Assembly: GCF_000834635.1 (NCBI RefSeq)
Contig: NZ_JXQV01000045.1
Span: forward strand, 1 to 52,654
Length of the DNA: 52,654 nucleotides
From: Agrobacterium tumefaciens
GTDB lineage: Bacteria; Pseudomonadota; Alphaproteobacteria; Rhizobiales; Rhizobiaceae
Reading direction: 5' to 3'
Below, one piece after another: positions 24,929 to 32,723 of the stretch. A program made the translations under genes and the position numbers. The notes under the pieces are model-generated. The model saw nothing but the letters and a program-made list of their open reading frames with translations. It searched no databases and was not told the origin of the DNA. Positions within the stretch are counted from its first letter, which is position 1, and the number at the start of each line of letters is the position of its first letter.

Positions 24929-25233
24929 CAGCAGGCGGCTTTTCATTCGGGCTCACTGGATAATATTGCGCATGCCAGCTCCCCAGCCCGTCAGACGCAA
25001 AGTCGTTTTACCTCTTCCGCACCGTCGGGAAATTACACCTGACTATCCGGGCGAGGAGCGCCATTACCGACGCTAACTGGAGTTTTTCAACAGTGTCGGC
25101 CAAAACGAGACATGCGGCCCCGAGACCCCTCCATTCGTTTTGACCCAAACGAGTACGACTAGAAACCGTCAAAGCGGTACAGGCAAACCTCTCCAGTTCG
25201 ACGTGCTAAAAGCTTGCGTCTGACCGTGCGTTC
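24929..25233. other. Intergenic region, no gene recognised
   Basis: Between the AsmA-like scrap and the DUF1963 gene I find no supported coding sequence. Short plus-strand frames (for example 24777-25076) have no recognisable motif and partly overlap the decayed duplicate. The region looks like rearranged debris. Confidence 0.3.
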
Positions 25234-26226
25234 TTAGGTGAACTGAGAGGTTCCTACGGCATTATTGAAGAGCCGAACTCCGAGTTCTGCTTCATCTACG
25301 AACATGAACATCGCGCCATCGCCCCAAGTCGGCATAAGCCTTTCGAGATAGGTCTCGCCGTTGATCGTCATCACATGCCTCCAACGCTCGCCGGTGGACG
25401 ATAAATCCTCCGGGTGATCCCATCGGACGTCGCCTGTCCCGCTAGCGATCAATTCAAACTCTCCATGCATGACTTGTTGGATAGGTTGCTCCCATCCACC
25501 GAGCTGATCACCGCCGCCCTCCTTCATCTCGAAGCGCTCATCCTGAAAATCGAGATAGGCATAGCGGTTGAGCCGCCCACTGACTGTCCAGCCGGATATG
25601 GGAAGGAGCGGCTCCGCCTCGACGTCAGCTTCCCAAGGCTCGCCTTTCGGAAAGCCATATTCGCCAACTCCCCTTTGCCATGCCTCGCGCAGGAGCAGCG
25701 GGGTTGCACGACGTTCCAGACCCCCCGCATCATCCCACAAAAGACAAAGGCCGCCACTCGGCGATTGGGCATTATACCAACTGGCGAACGGATCATTGAA
25801 GGCCCACAGCATTCCCCGATCAGGCAGAACGGGATCAAAGCCGGGCTCCCGAGCCATGGCGGCGAGATCGACCTGAGCAAGAAAGGCCATGGGCATCTCT
25901 CGCGCCAAATGATTGATCACGAAGTCGGTGCAAGGTGCCGCTATGTCGGCACCCGCCCGGTTTGCAACCGTGGCGCGGAGCTTCTCTGCGGTGCCATCGG
26001 GGTCGGCCAGTGCGGGGCGGGTTGGCCAGACGATTCCCGGCGGGAGATCCGGCTCGCCTCCGACCTTGCTTGCGCCCGCCGCGAGCGCGGCGTCGGCTAC
26101 TGGATCACCGTGGCTGAACCAGATTGTCGGACGCGCCGTGCTGACGAGTGCGCGCGACAGCTCCGTGTCGAGGCCCAAAGTGCGGCAGGCGCGTTGGATG
26201 GAGAGCAGATCAGCAAATGCGGTCAT
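25234..26226 (-). CDS. DUF1963 (YwqG-like) domain protein, second copy
   Basis: A 330-residue paralogue of the protein at 5003-6046. It shares GGEPDLPPGIVWPTRP, PMAFLAQVDLAAMAR, MLWAFNDPFASWYN and a C-terminal TYLERLMPTWGDGAMFMFVDE. An internal GGGDQLGGWEQPIQQVMHGE segment is characteristic of DUF1963, where a bound peptide loop is expected. The two copies are well diverged, so this is not a recent tandem duplication. It is divergent from the immunity-like gene at 26326, with about 100 bases between. Confidence 0.85.
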   Translation of the reverse strand: MTAFADLLSIQRACRTLGLDTELSRALVSTARPTIWFSHGDPVADAALAAGASKVGGEPDLPPGIVWPTRPALADPDGTAEKLRATVANRAGADIAAPCTDFVINHLAREMPMAFLAQVDLAAMAREPGFDPVLPDRGMLWAFNDPFASWYNAQSPSGGLCLLWDDAGGLERRATPLLLREAWQRGVGEYGFPKGEPWEADVEAEPLLPISGWTVSGRLNRYAYLDFQDERFEMKEGGGDQLGGWEQPIQQVMHGEFELIASGTGDVRWDHPEDLSSTGERWRHVMTINGETYLERLMPTWGDGAMFMFVDEAELGVRLFNNAVGTSQFT

Positions 26227-26325
26227 GTTCCATTTTCTTTGCGAAAGTCAGTGATTAGCCTGTTCTACCAGGCAATCGATTAGGTAGAATGGTACCTATC
26301 CTAATTATGTTTCGGGGGAGTGATA

Positions 26326-26721
26326 TTGGATCAGTACACTATAGAAACGATCACAAACGGATTACGAGCAAAGGCAACCGCAGTTGTTGAATGGCGCAAC
26401 AACCGTGACCTATATCTGGAACTTTCCTTAGACAATTCAACACATTCGACGCTGGATTTAGATTGTTTTTCTGCCTTCAAACGTCTTAGGGGCAATTGTT
26501 TTCGTGAGGTGACATTTTGTTGCAACGGAGGGCGTCGAAATTTCGTGCAGTCCGGCATGATGCAGCAGGGCGGAGGGTTCTACGGTTATTTAGTGACACT
26601 AGGGGAGCGATCTAGCCAAGACGAGACAGGTTTCATTTTCGATTATTGCACCCCTGAATTAGTCGTTTCCGTTGAGGAGCAAGACGCTTTTAGGGACGAA
26701 TGGTTTCGTTCGCTCAGTTAA
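26326..26721 (+). CDS. Orphan immunity-like protein, paralogue of the Rhs immunity protein
   Basis: A 131-residue protein, probably from TTG 26326, which has GGGGGAG five bases upstream; a GTG at 26320 overlaps that site. The segment FSAFKRLRG..VTFCCNGGRRNF..SGMM, then GFIFDYCTPE, aligns with FSAFNRIRS..YKFLCNGARIRA..SPLV and LYFLFDAAPE in the protein at 16128-16538. The same spacing is kept over about 80 residues. No toxin gene is adjacent. It is AT-rich relative to its neighbours. The likely role is immunity to a related toxin, inferred from this similarity. Confidence 0.6.
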   Translation: MDQYTIETITNGLRAKATAVVEWRNNRDLYLELSLDNSTHSTLDLDCFSAFKRLRGNCFREVTFCCNGGRRNFVQSGMMQQGGGFYGYLVTLGERSSQDETGFIFDYCTPELVVSVEEQDAFRDEWFRSLS

Positions 26722-26807
26722 GGGTCACTTGGCGCTAAACTTAGCGATTACATCTCGATGTCTCTGAAGAGCAGTCGTCGCCAGTCTCCATTTCACGGGA
26801 CGATGCC

Positions 26808-27041
26808 CTAGCTGATGATCGCTGCTATCATGATTGCGGCGAAGCAGAGCATCATGACGCTCCCAACGATGATAGAAGCAAGCGCTTGTGCTGAAATGTA
26901 GGTTCCTGCCACTCCGCCGAAGACCCCAGGCCAGGCACTTCCATTTTTCTGTTGCTTCGCCATCGGGTAGCCACAGGAAGGGCACGCAAATGCTTTGTCG
27001 GAAATTTTTGCTTCACATTCCGGGCACGTTGTCAGAGCCAT
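26808..27041 (-). CDS. Zinc-ribbon membrane protein
   Basis: A 77-residue protein from ATG 27041 with GGAG nine bases upstream. The N-terminus is a zinc ribbon, CPECEAKISDKAFACPSCGYPM, and the C-terminus is one long hydrophobic stretch (SIIVGSVMMLCFAAIMIAAI). Many bacterial proteins share this layout of ribbon plus membrane anchor with unknown function. It is the last gene of a minus-strand set, one base downstream of the OmpA-domain gene. Confidence 0.65.
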   Translation of the reverse strand: MALTTCPECEAKISDKAFACPSCGYPMAKQQKNGSAWPGVFGGVAGTYISAQALASIIVGSVMMLCFAAIMIAAIIS

Positions 27042-27042
27042 G

Positions 27043-27678
27043 TCAGTTTTCTCCGATGATGATTTGCACACGCCTATTTTTCTGACGCCCATCCGGATCA
27101 TCCGCGCCATTGCTTTGCTGATTAGGCGCGATGGGAACGCCCTCACCTTTGCCTTCCGTTGTCATAGATGAGATGACGCCGAGATCAGATAGATGCTTTT
27201 TAACAGAGGCGGCTCGACGTTCAGACAGGCGATCATTATAGGTGTCGCTTCCTTTTGCATCAGTGTGTCCAATAATAGAGACGTTGCTCTTTTCCATGAC
27301 CTTCAGGACATCGGAGAGCTTCGCTAGAACTGGCCGTGCATCAGTGCGAATATCGGCTTTGTCAAAATCGAAGAGTACGTCGCTTGGCAGGTCGACGACA
27401 ATTTGGCCACGCTCTTGTCTCGCGCCAAGATCGGAAAGGGTGCTTTCCGTCTTTAAACGAGTTTCCTCATCCATATCCTTCAATTCAAACGTCGAGATCT
27501 CAGAAGAGAAGCTCCCGCTGCTTTGCTGGTCTATCTCTGAAAACGATGAGGCGGGAAACTCGATCTCGCCAAAGATGGAATCATGACTGCTCACGGATGC
27601 CGTGTCCCTGATGACAGTGTAGGTTGCGGCAATGGCGGGTGTTGAAAGAAGAAGCGCTAAGCAGAACGCCACCCTCAT
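27043..27678 (-). CDS. OmpA-family peptidoglycan-binding protein
   Basis: A 211-residue exported protein. A signal peptide (MRVAFCLALLLSTPAIAA) is followed by a low-complexity Ser-rich spacer and a C-terminal OmpA domain: VLFDFDKADIR, IIGHTDAKGSDTYNDRLSER and RAASVKKHL, then GRQKNRRVQI. These residues bind diaminopimelate in peptidoglycan. There is no lipobox and no beta-barrel, so it is probably a periplasmic wall-binding protein. Its start overlaps the preceding gene's stop by four bases. Confidence 0.88.
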   Translation of the reverse strand: MRVAFCLALLLSTPAIAATYTVIRDTASVSSHDSIFGEIEFPASSFSEIDQQSSGSFSSEISTFELKDMDEETRLKTESTLSDLGARQERGQIVVDLPSDVLFDFDKADIRTDARPVLAKLSDVLKVMEKSNVSIIGHTDAKGSDTYNDRLSERRAASVKKHLSDLGVISSMTTEGKGEGVPIAPNQQSNGADDPDGRQKNRRVQIIIGEN

Positions 27679-28124
27679 TTTTTCAGTTCCAGCGGGACAG
27701 TCACACCGGGAGCATTGGTATCCTCGCCTGAATTGCCGGGGTTAAACACCAGGACGACATTCTTAATGTCATCCGGAATGGTGCCGGGAAAGACAAGATC
27801 GCCTTCCATTGTTTTGCCGTTTGAGATCCGCATCCATTTATTGCTGTCGATCTGGCGCATATGGAGGCGGTTCTGATCGCCATCCGCCCAGGCCAGATAG
27901 GCATTCTCTCTGTCGTTCATGTTGATAAAGGTGGTCTTATGGCTGTCAAAGCTCGCCCGCAACCGAACCCTGGTAGCGTCGTCGCCAACTATTACGGATT
28001 TTACCTGAACGGTAAGTCCGACCGGGACACTGACCTGACCGCCCGACACGGTGAAAGTTTGCTCTGCCGCAAAGGCAGCCGTCGCTAAGAACGCCGTGAC
28101 AATAAGAACCGTTGTTTTCAGCAA
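27675..28124 (-). CDS. Secreted protein of unknown function
   Basis: A 149-residue protein with a clear signal peptide (LIVTAFLATAAFAAEQ). The mature part is rich in beta-forming residues (VSVPVGLTVQVKSVIVGDDA, TRVRLRASFDSHKT, IKNVVLVFNPGN) and may form a beta-sandwich. I do not recognise the family. It overlaps the OmpA-domain gene by four bases (ATGA), so the two are translationally coupled and probably act together at the cell wall. Confidence 0.6.
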   Translation of the reverse strand: MLKTTVLIVTAFLATAAFAAEQTFTVSGGQVSVPVGLTVQVKSVIVGDDATRVRLRASFDSHKTTFINMNDRENAYLAWADGDQNRLHMRQIDSNKWMRISNGKTMEGDLVFPGTIPDDIKNVVLVFNPGNSGEDTNAPGVTVPLELKK

Positions 28125-28537
28125 AATCCCCTCCCAGTTACAAGCACACTACATCGTGTTGAAAAGAGAGGATTTTGAGGCTGGCGTCAACACGGATGCC
28201 GGCGATGGCTCTGAAAGCTCCCGAGCAATGATCATCATCGGTCCCAAAGTCCTCGCGCAGCACCCGCTGCAAGACATGCCGAACAGAACAATTCGCGACA
28301 CGCCTGCCCGCCTATACCATCGAAGCGATCCACAGTTATGCGGACCGCCATGAGATTATGCTTCCAATGATCGAGACTTTGGTCTCTGACGTCCTGCGGA
28401 ATGGCCTAACTTGACCCCGCGAATAAGGCGTCCGCCAAGGCCAGCAGCAGACACTTCAGCCGAGTGGCCACTGAGGCAGAGAAGGCACGCCGACTATAGG
28501 CAAAGCGTTCGGCGTGCAGATACTCTGGTTTAAGCTC
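28125..28537. other. Intergenic region with a possible ribbon-helix-helix scrap
   Basis: A plus-strand frame ending at 28414 encodes QFATRLPAYTIEAIHSYADR and IETLVSDVLRNGL, the strand-helix-helix order of Arc/CopG proteins. No start codon is found and the upstream frame is broken. I treat it as a possible decayed fragment; nothing else in these 413 bases is supported. Confidence 0.25.
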
Positions 28538-30553
28538 TTACTCAGAGGTTGCCTGAATTTCCACCTTGTCGAGCAAGCCCATCGGATCTTCAGAGGCAGC
28601 AACAAGATCGAGAAGGCCGAGACCGTTTGCGCCGGTGGCCTTGACGGTCACGATCAGTTTTCCAGGATTGCTGACGAAGCGAACCAATGCTTCCACCGCA
28701 CTCTGGAGTTTTGGCTGTTCGGCCGCAATCTGCTGCAACATCATGCTGGCCACCATTGTCAAAGTACCGCGCACCTGATCTTCGGTCATTTCATTCTGCA
28801 GAGAATAAAGTTTGATAGCCTTTGCCATCATACCCTCGTCCCTGATTGTCAGTTTCACTTCACGACCCGCGAGCCCGAAGAGGGCGGCCTGAGCACGGCC
28901 GACATCGAACGCGAAGAACTCTTCTGTAAACCCGCTGACCAGTCCGGAAAGATTGATACTGCCGAAATCCTTGCTGCGCAGAGAGATTTCCCTGATGAGC
29001 AGGTTCTTGTTCGGCTCATCCCATCCGGCAGAGAGAACATAAGACAGGGCGAGAGATTCAAGCCCCAGTTTACGCGCTTCAATGAACACCTCCTCCGATG
29101 AATCCACCGGGATGGGAACAGAAAGCTCGTCCTGTCTGATCTCAATATCGGTCGGGATACCGTTATAGGGCTTTGTCAGCCCCATCTCGAAATTCTTGAG
29201 CTTGAACTGAACTCTGTCGGGCATATCCCCTGTGGTTTCTTCTGTCTTTTCCGGGGTGGCGACATCGACATTGATACCCCCGACACGCACCCTTCCCAGT
29301 TCAGGTATCAGGCGCGTAAAAGCGAATGTTTCGATCTGCGTATCGTCTAGTCCGACAATTTGTGAAAGACCCTCAATCGTTGAGCTCCAGTCAAACCCAT
29401 TGAGGCTTGCCTCGCCCACTTCGATCGTGTCGTCACCGCTCTTCATTGACAGGCCATAGAGGCCAAAACTAAGCTTGCGGCTCTCCATCTGCATGTTGAT
29501 GCGATCGATGCCGCCAATGACACGCTTGCCAGCCGAACCCTCACTTTCGTTCGGCACGTCTGCTTTGAGCCCCAGCAACTGAATGTTGCTCTTGCCGATC
29601 ATGTCAAGGATAGACACACCCTTAGCAAAAAATGCCTGTCGTTCCTGCGGCGACGGCTCAGCATTCGCTTCGAGCGTCGCAAGTGTTTTTAAAGTGTCCA
29701 GAAGCGGCTCGGCTGGCATGCGGGCGGTGAAACCATCACTGCGTATCTCGTCGTAGCTGAAACGACCGTCGCCCTCAGAGAAGGAAATATTTTTAACCGA
29801 GAGAGGGCCATAGACCGGCTTTGCTTCCTTGTCTTGGGGACCTGCTTTTTCAGTGTAAAGCCTTGCTATATAAGCCGCATCGAAGTCCTGGCCAACTATG
29901 GCACCAGTTGAGATGACCATATGCTTTTCTTGGCGCTCGCCGGCACTGTTCGGCAATTCCATCTCGATACCGTAGCTGGCATTGTCCACCGTGTATTTGG
30001 CGATCCGTCCATCGGCAATGTCTGAGAGAGTGACGTTCCTGTAGACGGTTTTCTGCTCGGTGCTGGCAATGGATTGCGTAACTGTCATCTCAGGTGTGAA
30101 TATACGCGTCGCTGCGAAGCGCTCGATGCGTTTGGCGAGAGATTGGGAACCACTATCGTCTGGTTCGTCCGAGCGCTGGGCTTCTTCAAACGAGGCATTC
30201 TCAATGCGCGCATGCGCCACGGAGAGTTTCCCCAGTGGCACATCGATTGAGACTTCATTGATATCAAGGGCGCCGTCCAGTAACGGCAGCTTGGGACGTC
30301 CATCGATCGCCGCGATTTTTATCATTTTGCCGTCCGCCAGAGGTAATGTCAGGCCGCGGACATGAACCTGGCCCAAAAAATCAACCTCGACGGAACCGGC
30401 CGTTGCTCCGCCCCTGGAAAGAAGCTCGCTGACCTTTGTCTCGTAGTATGTTTTGGACGCGACAACACCAGTGGCAGCAACAGCGATAAATGCAGCGGTT
30501 TTCCATAGAGCCTTGCGTCGGCCCGTGCCGGCTTTTCTGTCTAGCTGTTCCAC
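28538..30553 (-). CDS. AsmA-like inner-membrane-anchored periplasmic protein
   Basis: About 671 residues from GTG 30553, preceded by GAGGGGA. A frame to 30652 exists but adds unlikely residues. A basic start (EQLDRKAGTGRRKALW) and one membrane segment (KTAAFIAVAATGVVAS) are followed by a long periplasmic part. That part is rich in short beta motifs of the AsmA/YdgA type (VDFLGQVHVRGLTLPLADGK, INEVSIDVPLGKLSVAHARI). Such proteins are linked to outer-membrane lipid homeostasis. The family call is by overall pattern rather than by a diagnostic motif. A decayed copy of its 3' end lies at 24824-24928. Confidence 0.6.
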   Translation of the reverse strand: MEQLDRKAGTGRRKALWKTAAFIAVAATGVVASKTYYETKVSELLSRGGATAGSVEVDFLGQVHVRGLTLPLADGKMIKIAAIDGRPKLPLLDGALDINEVSIDVPLGKLSVAHARIENASFEEAQRSDEPDDSGSQSLAKRIERFAATRIFTPEMTVTQSIASTEQKTVYRNVTLSDIADGRIAKYTVDNASYGIEMELPNSAGERQEKHMVISTGAIVGQDFDAAYIARLYTEKAGPQDKEAKPVYGPLSVKNISFSEGDGRFSYDEIRSDGFTARMPAEPLLDTLKTLATLEANAEPSPQERQAFFAKGVSILDMIGKSNIQLLGLKADVPNESEGSAGKRVIGGIDRINMQMESRKLSFGLYGLSMKSGDDTIEVGEASLNGFDWSSTIEGLSQIVGLDDTQIETFAFTRLIPELGRVRVGGINVDVATPEKTEETTGDMPDRVQFKLKNFEMGLTKPYNGIPTDIEIRQDELSVPIPVDSSEEVFIEARKLGLESLALSYVLSAGWDEPNKNLLIREISLRSKDFGSINLSGLVSGFTEEFFAFDVGRAQAALFGLAGREVKLTIRDEGMMAKAIKLYSLQNEMTEDQVRGTLTMVASMMLQQIAAEQPKLQSAVEALVRFVSNPGKLIVTVKATGANGLGLLDLVAASEDPMGLLDKVEIQATSE

Positions 30554-30948
30554 GAATCTGGTCCCCTCAGCGAATTGAATCTGTGCGCCTTTTAGGCACG
30601 CGAAAGTTGCTAGGCAAGAGGTGACCAGCGGCCAGTGGAAGTTTTGCAACATGATCCGGTTGTTTGCTCAAGCAGATCGATTGGTATGCCGTTCGGCGTG
30701 GCGGCGGGGACCCGTCGCATCCTCGATATTGGAAGTAGACGAGCTTGTGGTGTGATGCCTGAACACCAATTTCGTCCTCCAGTTGATCAATGCGGTCGTT
30801 AACGTATCGAACCACATCTAGGTGCGATAAAGGTTTCATATCCCGGCTGATCTTTTCTCATGTCGCAATATACGCCAGAGTTGGGCAACAGCCATTGACC
30901 TCGCACCTTTTAGAATGAATGTAAAACCACGATTGCAGGGAGATTTTG
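30554..30948. other. Divergent intergenic region
   Basis: This 395-base gap separates the AsmA-like gene from the DUF3829 gene, which point away from each other. Promoters for both must lie here. I could not pick convincing -35/-10 pairs and see no supported gene. Confidence 0.3.
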
Positions 30949-31896
30949 ATGCCGTTTTTCAAGAAGTTCATCGCCGCTACGGCGCTTGTTTTCGTTTTGC
31001 AAAATTCGCTCGCAGTCGGGTTTGTGTCTCGTCCGGCATTTTCACAGACTGCTTCGGAAGCGGCGGTATCTGAGGAGGTCACAGCCAAGCTGAACACCTA
31101 TGTTAAGTTCTTGAACCAAACGCTCAGAGCATCAGAGTCGTTGGAGCGGTACGACAGTTGGGTGGATATGAAAAAGGGGCCCACTGGCAAAGAGAGGATC
31201 ATCTACGGCCTGTACTCGCTTTACGACGTCCGAGATGAAGCTTCTGCCGTGGTCGCCGCTACGCAGGCAGACCCCAAGATGCCAGAGCTCGATGCTGCGA
31301 TGGCCGCCTATGTCGAGACGTACCAGCACCTTGCGCCGGTCATCGAGCGAGCCAACAAATATTACGAGAGACAGGACTACAAGAGCGACAAGATGGAGGC
31401 GGGTAAGGGCTTCCATAAAGAGTTAGCTGCACTTGCTCCCGCATTTGAGGAGCGCCGTAAGACGGTAGATGCTGCGCTGCGCACGGAGAAGGTGAAAGCG
31501 GATCTGGCGTCACTGGCCGCGCTGGAACAAAGCGAAGGCAAGAAGTCGCGCTGGCATGTCCGCAATGTGATGTTTCGTGCAGAAGCGATAGTGGATCTGA
31601 TGCCGACAAATGATCGTCCAGTCGTAAAGATGACCGACTTCAAGCAAGCACTGGATGACTATTCGGGTGCAGTGCGGGAGTTCGATGATTACTCGCTGGA
31701 GCATCCCGATTCGTTCCACGTTTTTGAATCGCAGCCGGCGTCGCTTTTATCGAAGCTGCGTGATTTCAACGAAAAGCTGGAGAAGGCAAAAGGCGACGCT
31801 CGCAAAGGGGCTGGCGAGGATATGCATTGGCTGGTGTCAACCTACAATACGATGGTGAGCACGGCCGAGACGGCCACAACCTTTGCCAAGGATTAG
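30949..31896 (+). CDS. DUF3829 (YiiG-like) secreted protein
   Basis: A 315-residue protein from ATG 30949, with AGGGAGA upstream. A signal peptide (FKKFIAATALVFVLQNSLAV) is followed by a mostly helical mature part: KLNTYVKFLNQTLRASESLE near the N-terminus, YETYQHLAPVIERANKYYE-like helices, and LEKAKGDARKGAGED near the end. This matches the DUF3829/YiiG family of periplasmic proteins or lipoproteins of unknown role. There is no lipobox cysteine, so it is probably soluble in the periplasm. It is divergent from the AsmA-like gene. Confidence 0.75.
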   Translation: MPFFKKFIAATALVFVLQNSLAVGFVSRPAFSQTASEAAVSEEVTAKLNTYVKFLNQTLRASESLERYDSWVDMKKGPTGKERIIYGLYSLYDVRDEASAVVAATQADPKMPELDAAMAAYVETYQHLAPVIERANKYYERQDYKSDKMEAGKGFHKELAALAPAFEERRKTVDAALRTEKVKADLASLAALEQSEGKKSRWHVRNVMFRAEAIVDLMPTNDRPVVKMTDFKQALDDYSGAVREFDDYSLEHPDSFHVFESQPASLLSKLRDFNEKLEKAKGDARKGAGEDMHWLVSTYNTMVSTAETATTFAKD

Positions 31897-31951
31897 GTCA
31901 TACAAAGGCAGACCTCTCAATTGAGTTCCGGTTGCCGCAGTTGTCCAATGC

Positions 31952-32215
31952 CTACGGCTGTTCTGGTTCCAGTGCTTTGATCACCAATTGGTTTCGTTTG
32001 TAGCGAAGACGTATCCGAGATTCATCGGCTTTGAGGTTATCGCAACGCAGTTGTTGTACCGCTGCTTCGATTTCACTGGCACGCGGACCATCGTATGGTT
32101 CTTCTCCGGCCCAATGCTGACATTGAGCACGACGGTCCAGAAATGCTTCGACATCGTGAGGCAGTTGGACCGTTGCAGACGCCAGGACGGCGGTCATCCA
32201 GAACGTAACCATCAT
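31952..32215 (-). CDS. Small secreted protein of unknown function
   Basis: An 87-residue protein from ATG 32215, with GGAGGAATTA just upstream. A short hydrophobic start (MVTFWMTAVLASATVQLP) is a likely signal peptide. The mature part has a cysteine pair (CQHWAGEEPYDGPRASEIEA and LRCDNLKADE) that could form a disulfide, and ends in a basic strand IRLRYKRNQLVIKAL. No family is recognised. It converges on the DUF3829 gene and may belong to the same envelope set. Confidence 0.6.
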   Translation of the reverse strand: MMVTFWMTAVLASATVQLPHDVEAFLDRRAQCQHWAGEEPYDGPRASEIEAAVQQLRCDNLKADESRIRLRYKRNQLVIKALEPEQP

Positions 32216-32564
32216 TAATTCCTCCCCGGCATTCTCACTCGACGATAATCCTGTCATCGCTGTGATGAGGTTACCCCAGAATCTGGCTTCTGGCCGATAC
32301 TCATTCGGTCAGGAAAATAGAATTCAAAAAAGGTTCTTCCGTTTGCGCTCGTAATGGCGAGTTTTTGTCATGATTACATTGAAAATGAACAGAAAAAGCC
32401 CAAATAAGGCATTTTCGCACGTTATAGGCGTGGAAAACCGTCTTTTAAACCTGAAGGAAGAAAGGTTTGATAATACGTTTTGGTTACATGTTACCTGACA
32501 ACTCAAAGGCACACTCAGTCCCTTTGGGCAGATCAAAAATCAACGGAGATAAGAGACAGGCATA

Positions 32565-32690
32565 AAAGAGAAAACCGCTCCCGAATAAATCCGGAAGCGG
32601 CGGGGTCGAAAAAATGATCTGGTAAATCTTTTTCGCACCCTTCCGCCCCCAAGTCAATACTCTAGACGCCGGTTCGGCGAACGGTATCTC
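32565..32690 (-). ncRNA. Antisense RNA of the second repC
   Basis: Read on the minus strand, CCGCTTCCGG and TCGGGAGCGG form a stem with a short loop, followed by TTTTCTCTTTT: an intrinsic terminator at about 32565-32600. The only sequence upstream of it is the repC leader. This is the arrangement of the counter-transcribed RNA of repC plasmids, so I infer a transcript from about 32690 to 32565. The promoter is not pinned down. Confidence 0.65.
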
Positions 32691-32723
32691 TTGCCTTCTT
32701 TTTGCTTTTTAGAGCGGAAGACA

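Noticed and set aside
24777..25076. Plus-strand 99-codon frame
   Set aside because: Half of it lies on the decayed AsmA duplicate and the rest shows no family pattern.
25414..26283. 289-codon plus-strand frame
   Set aside because: It is the shadow of the DUF1963 gene on the minus strand.
32324..32536. Minus-strand 70-codon frame upstream of the second repC
   Set aside because: AT-rich leader DNA with no start signal or protein-like composition.
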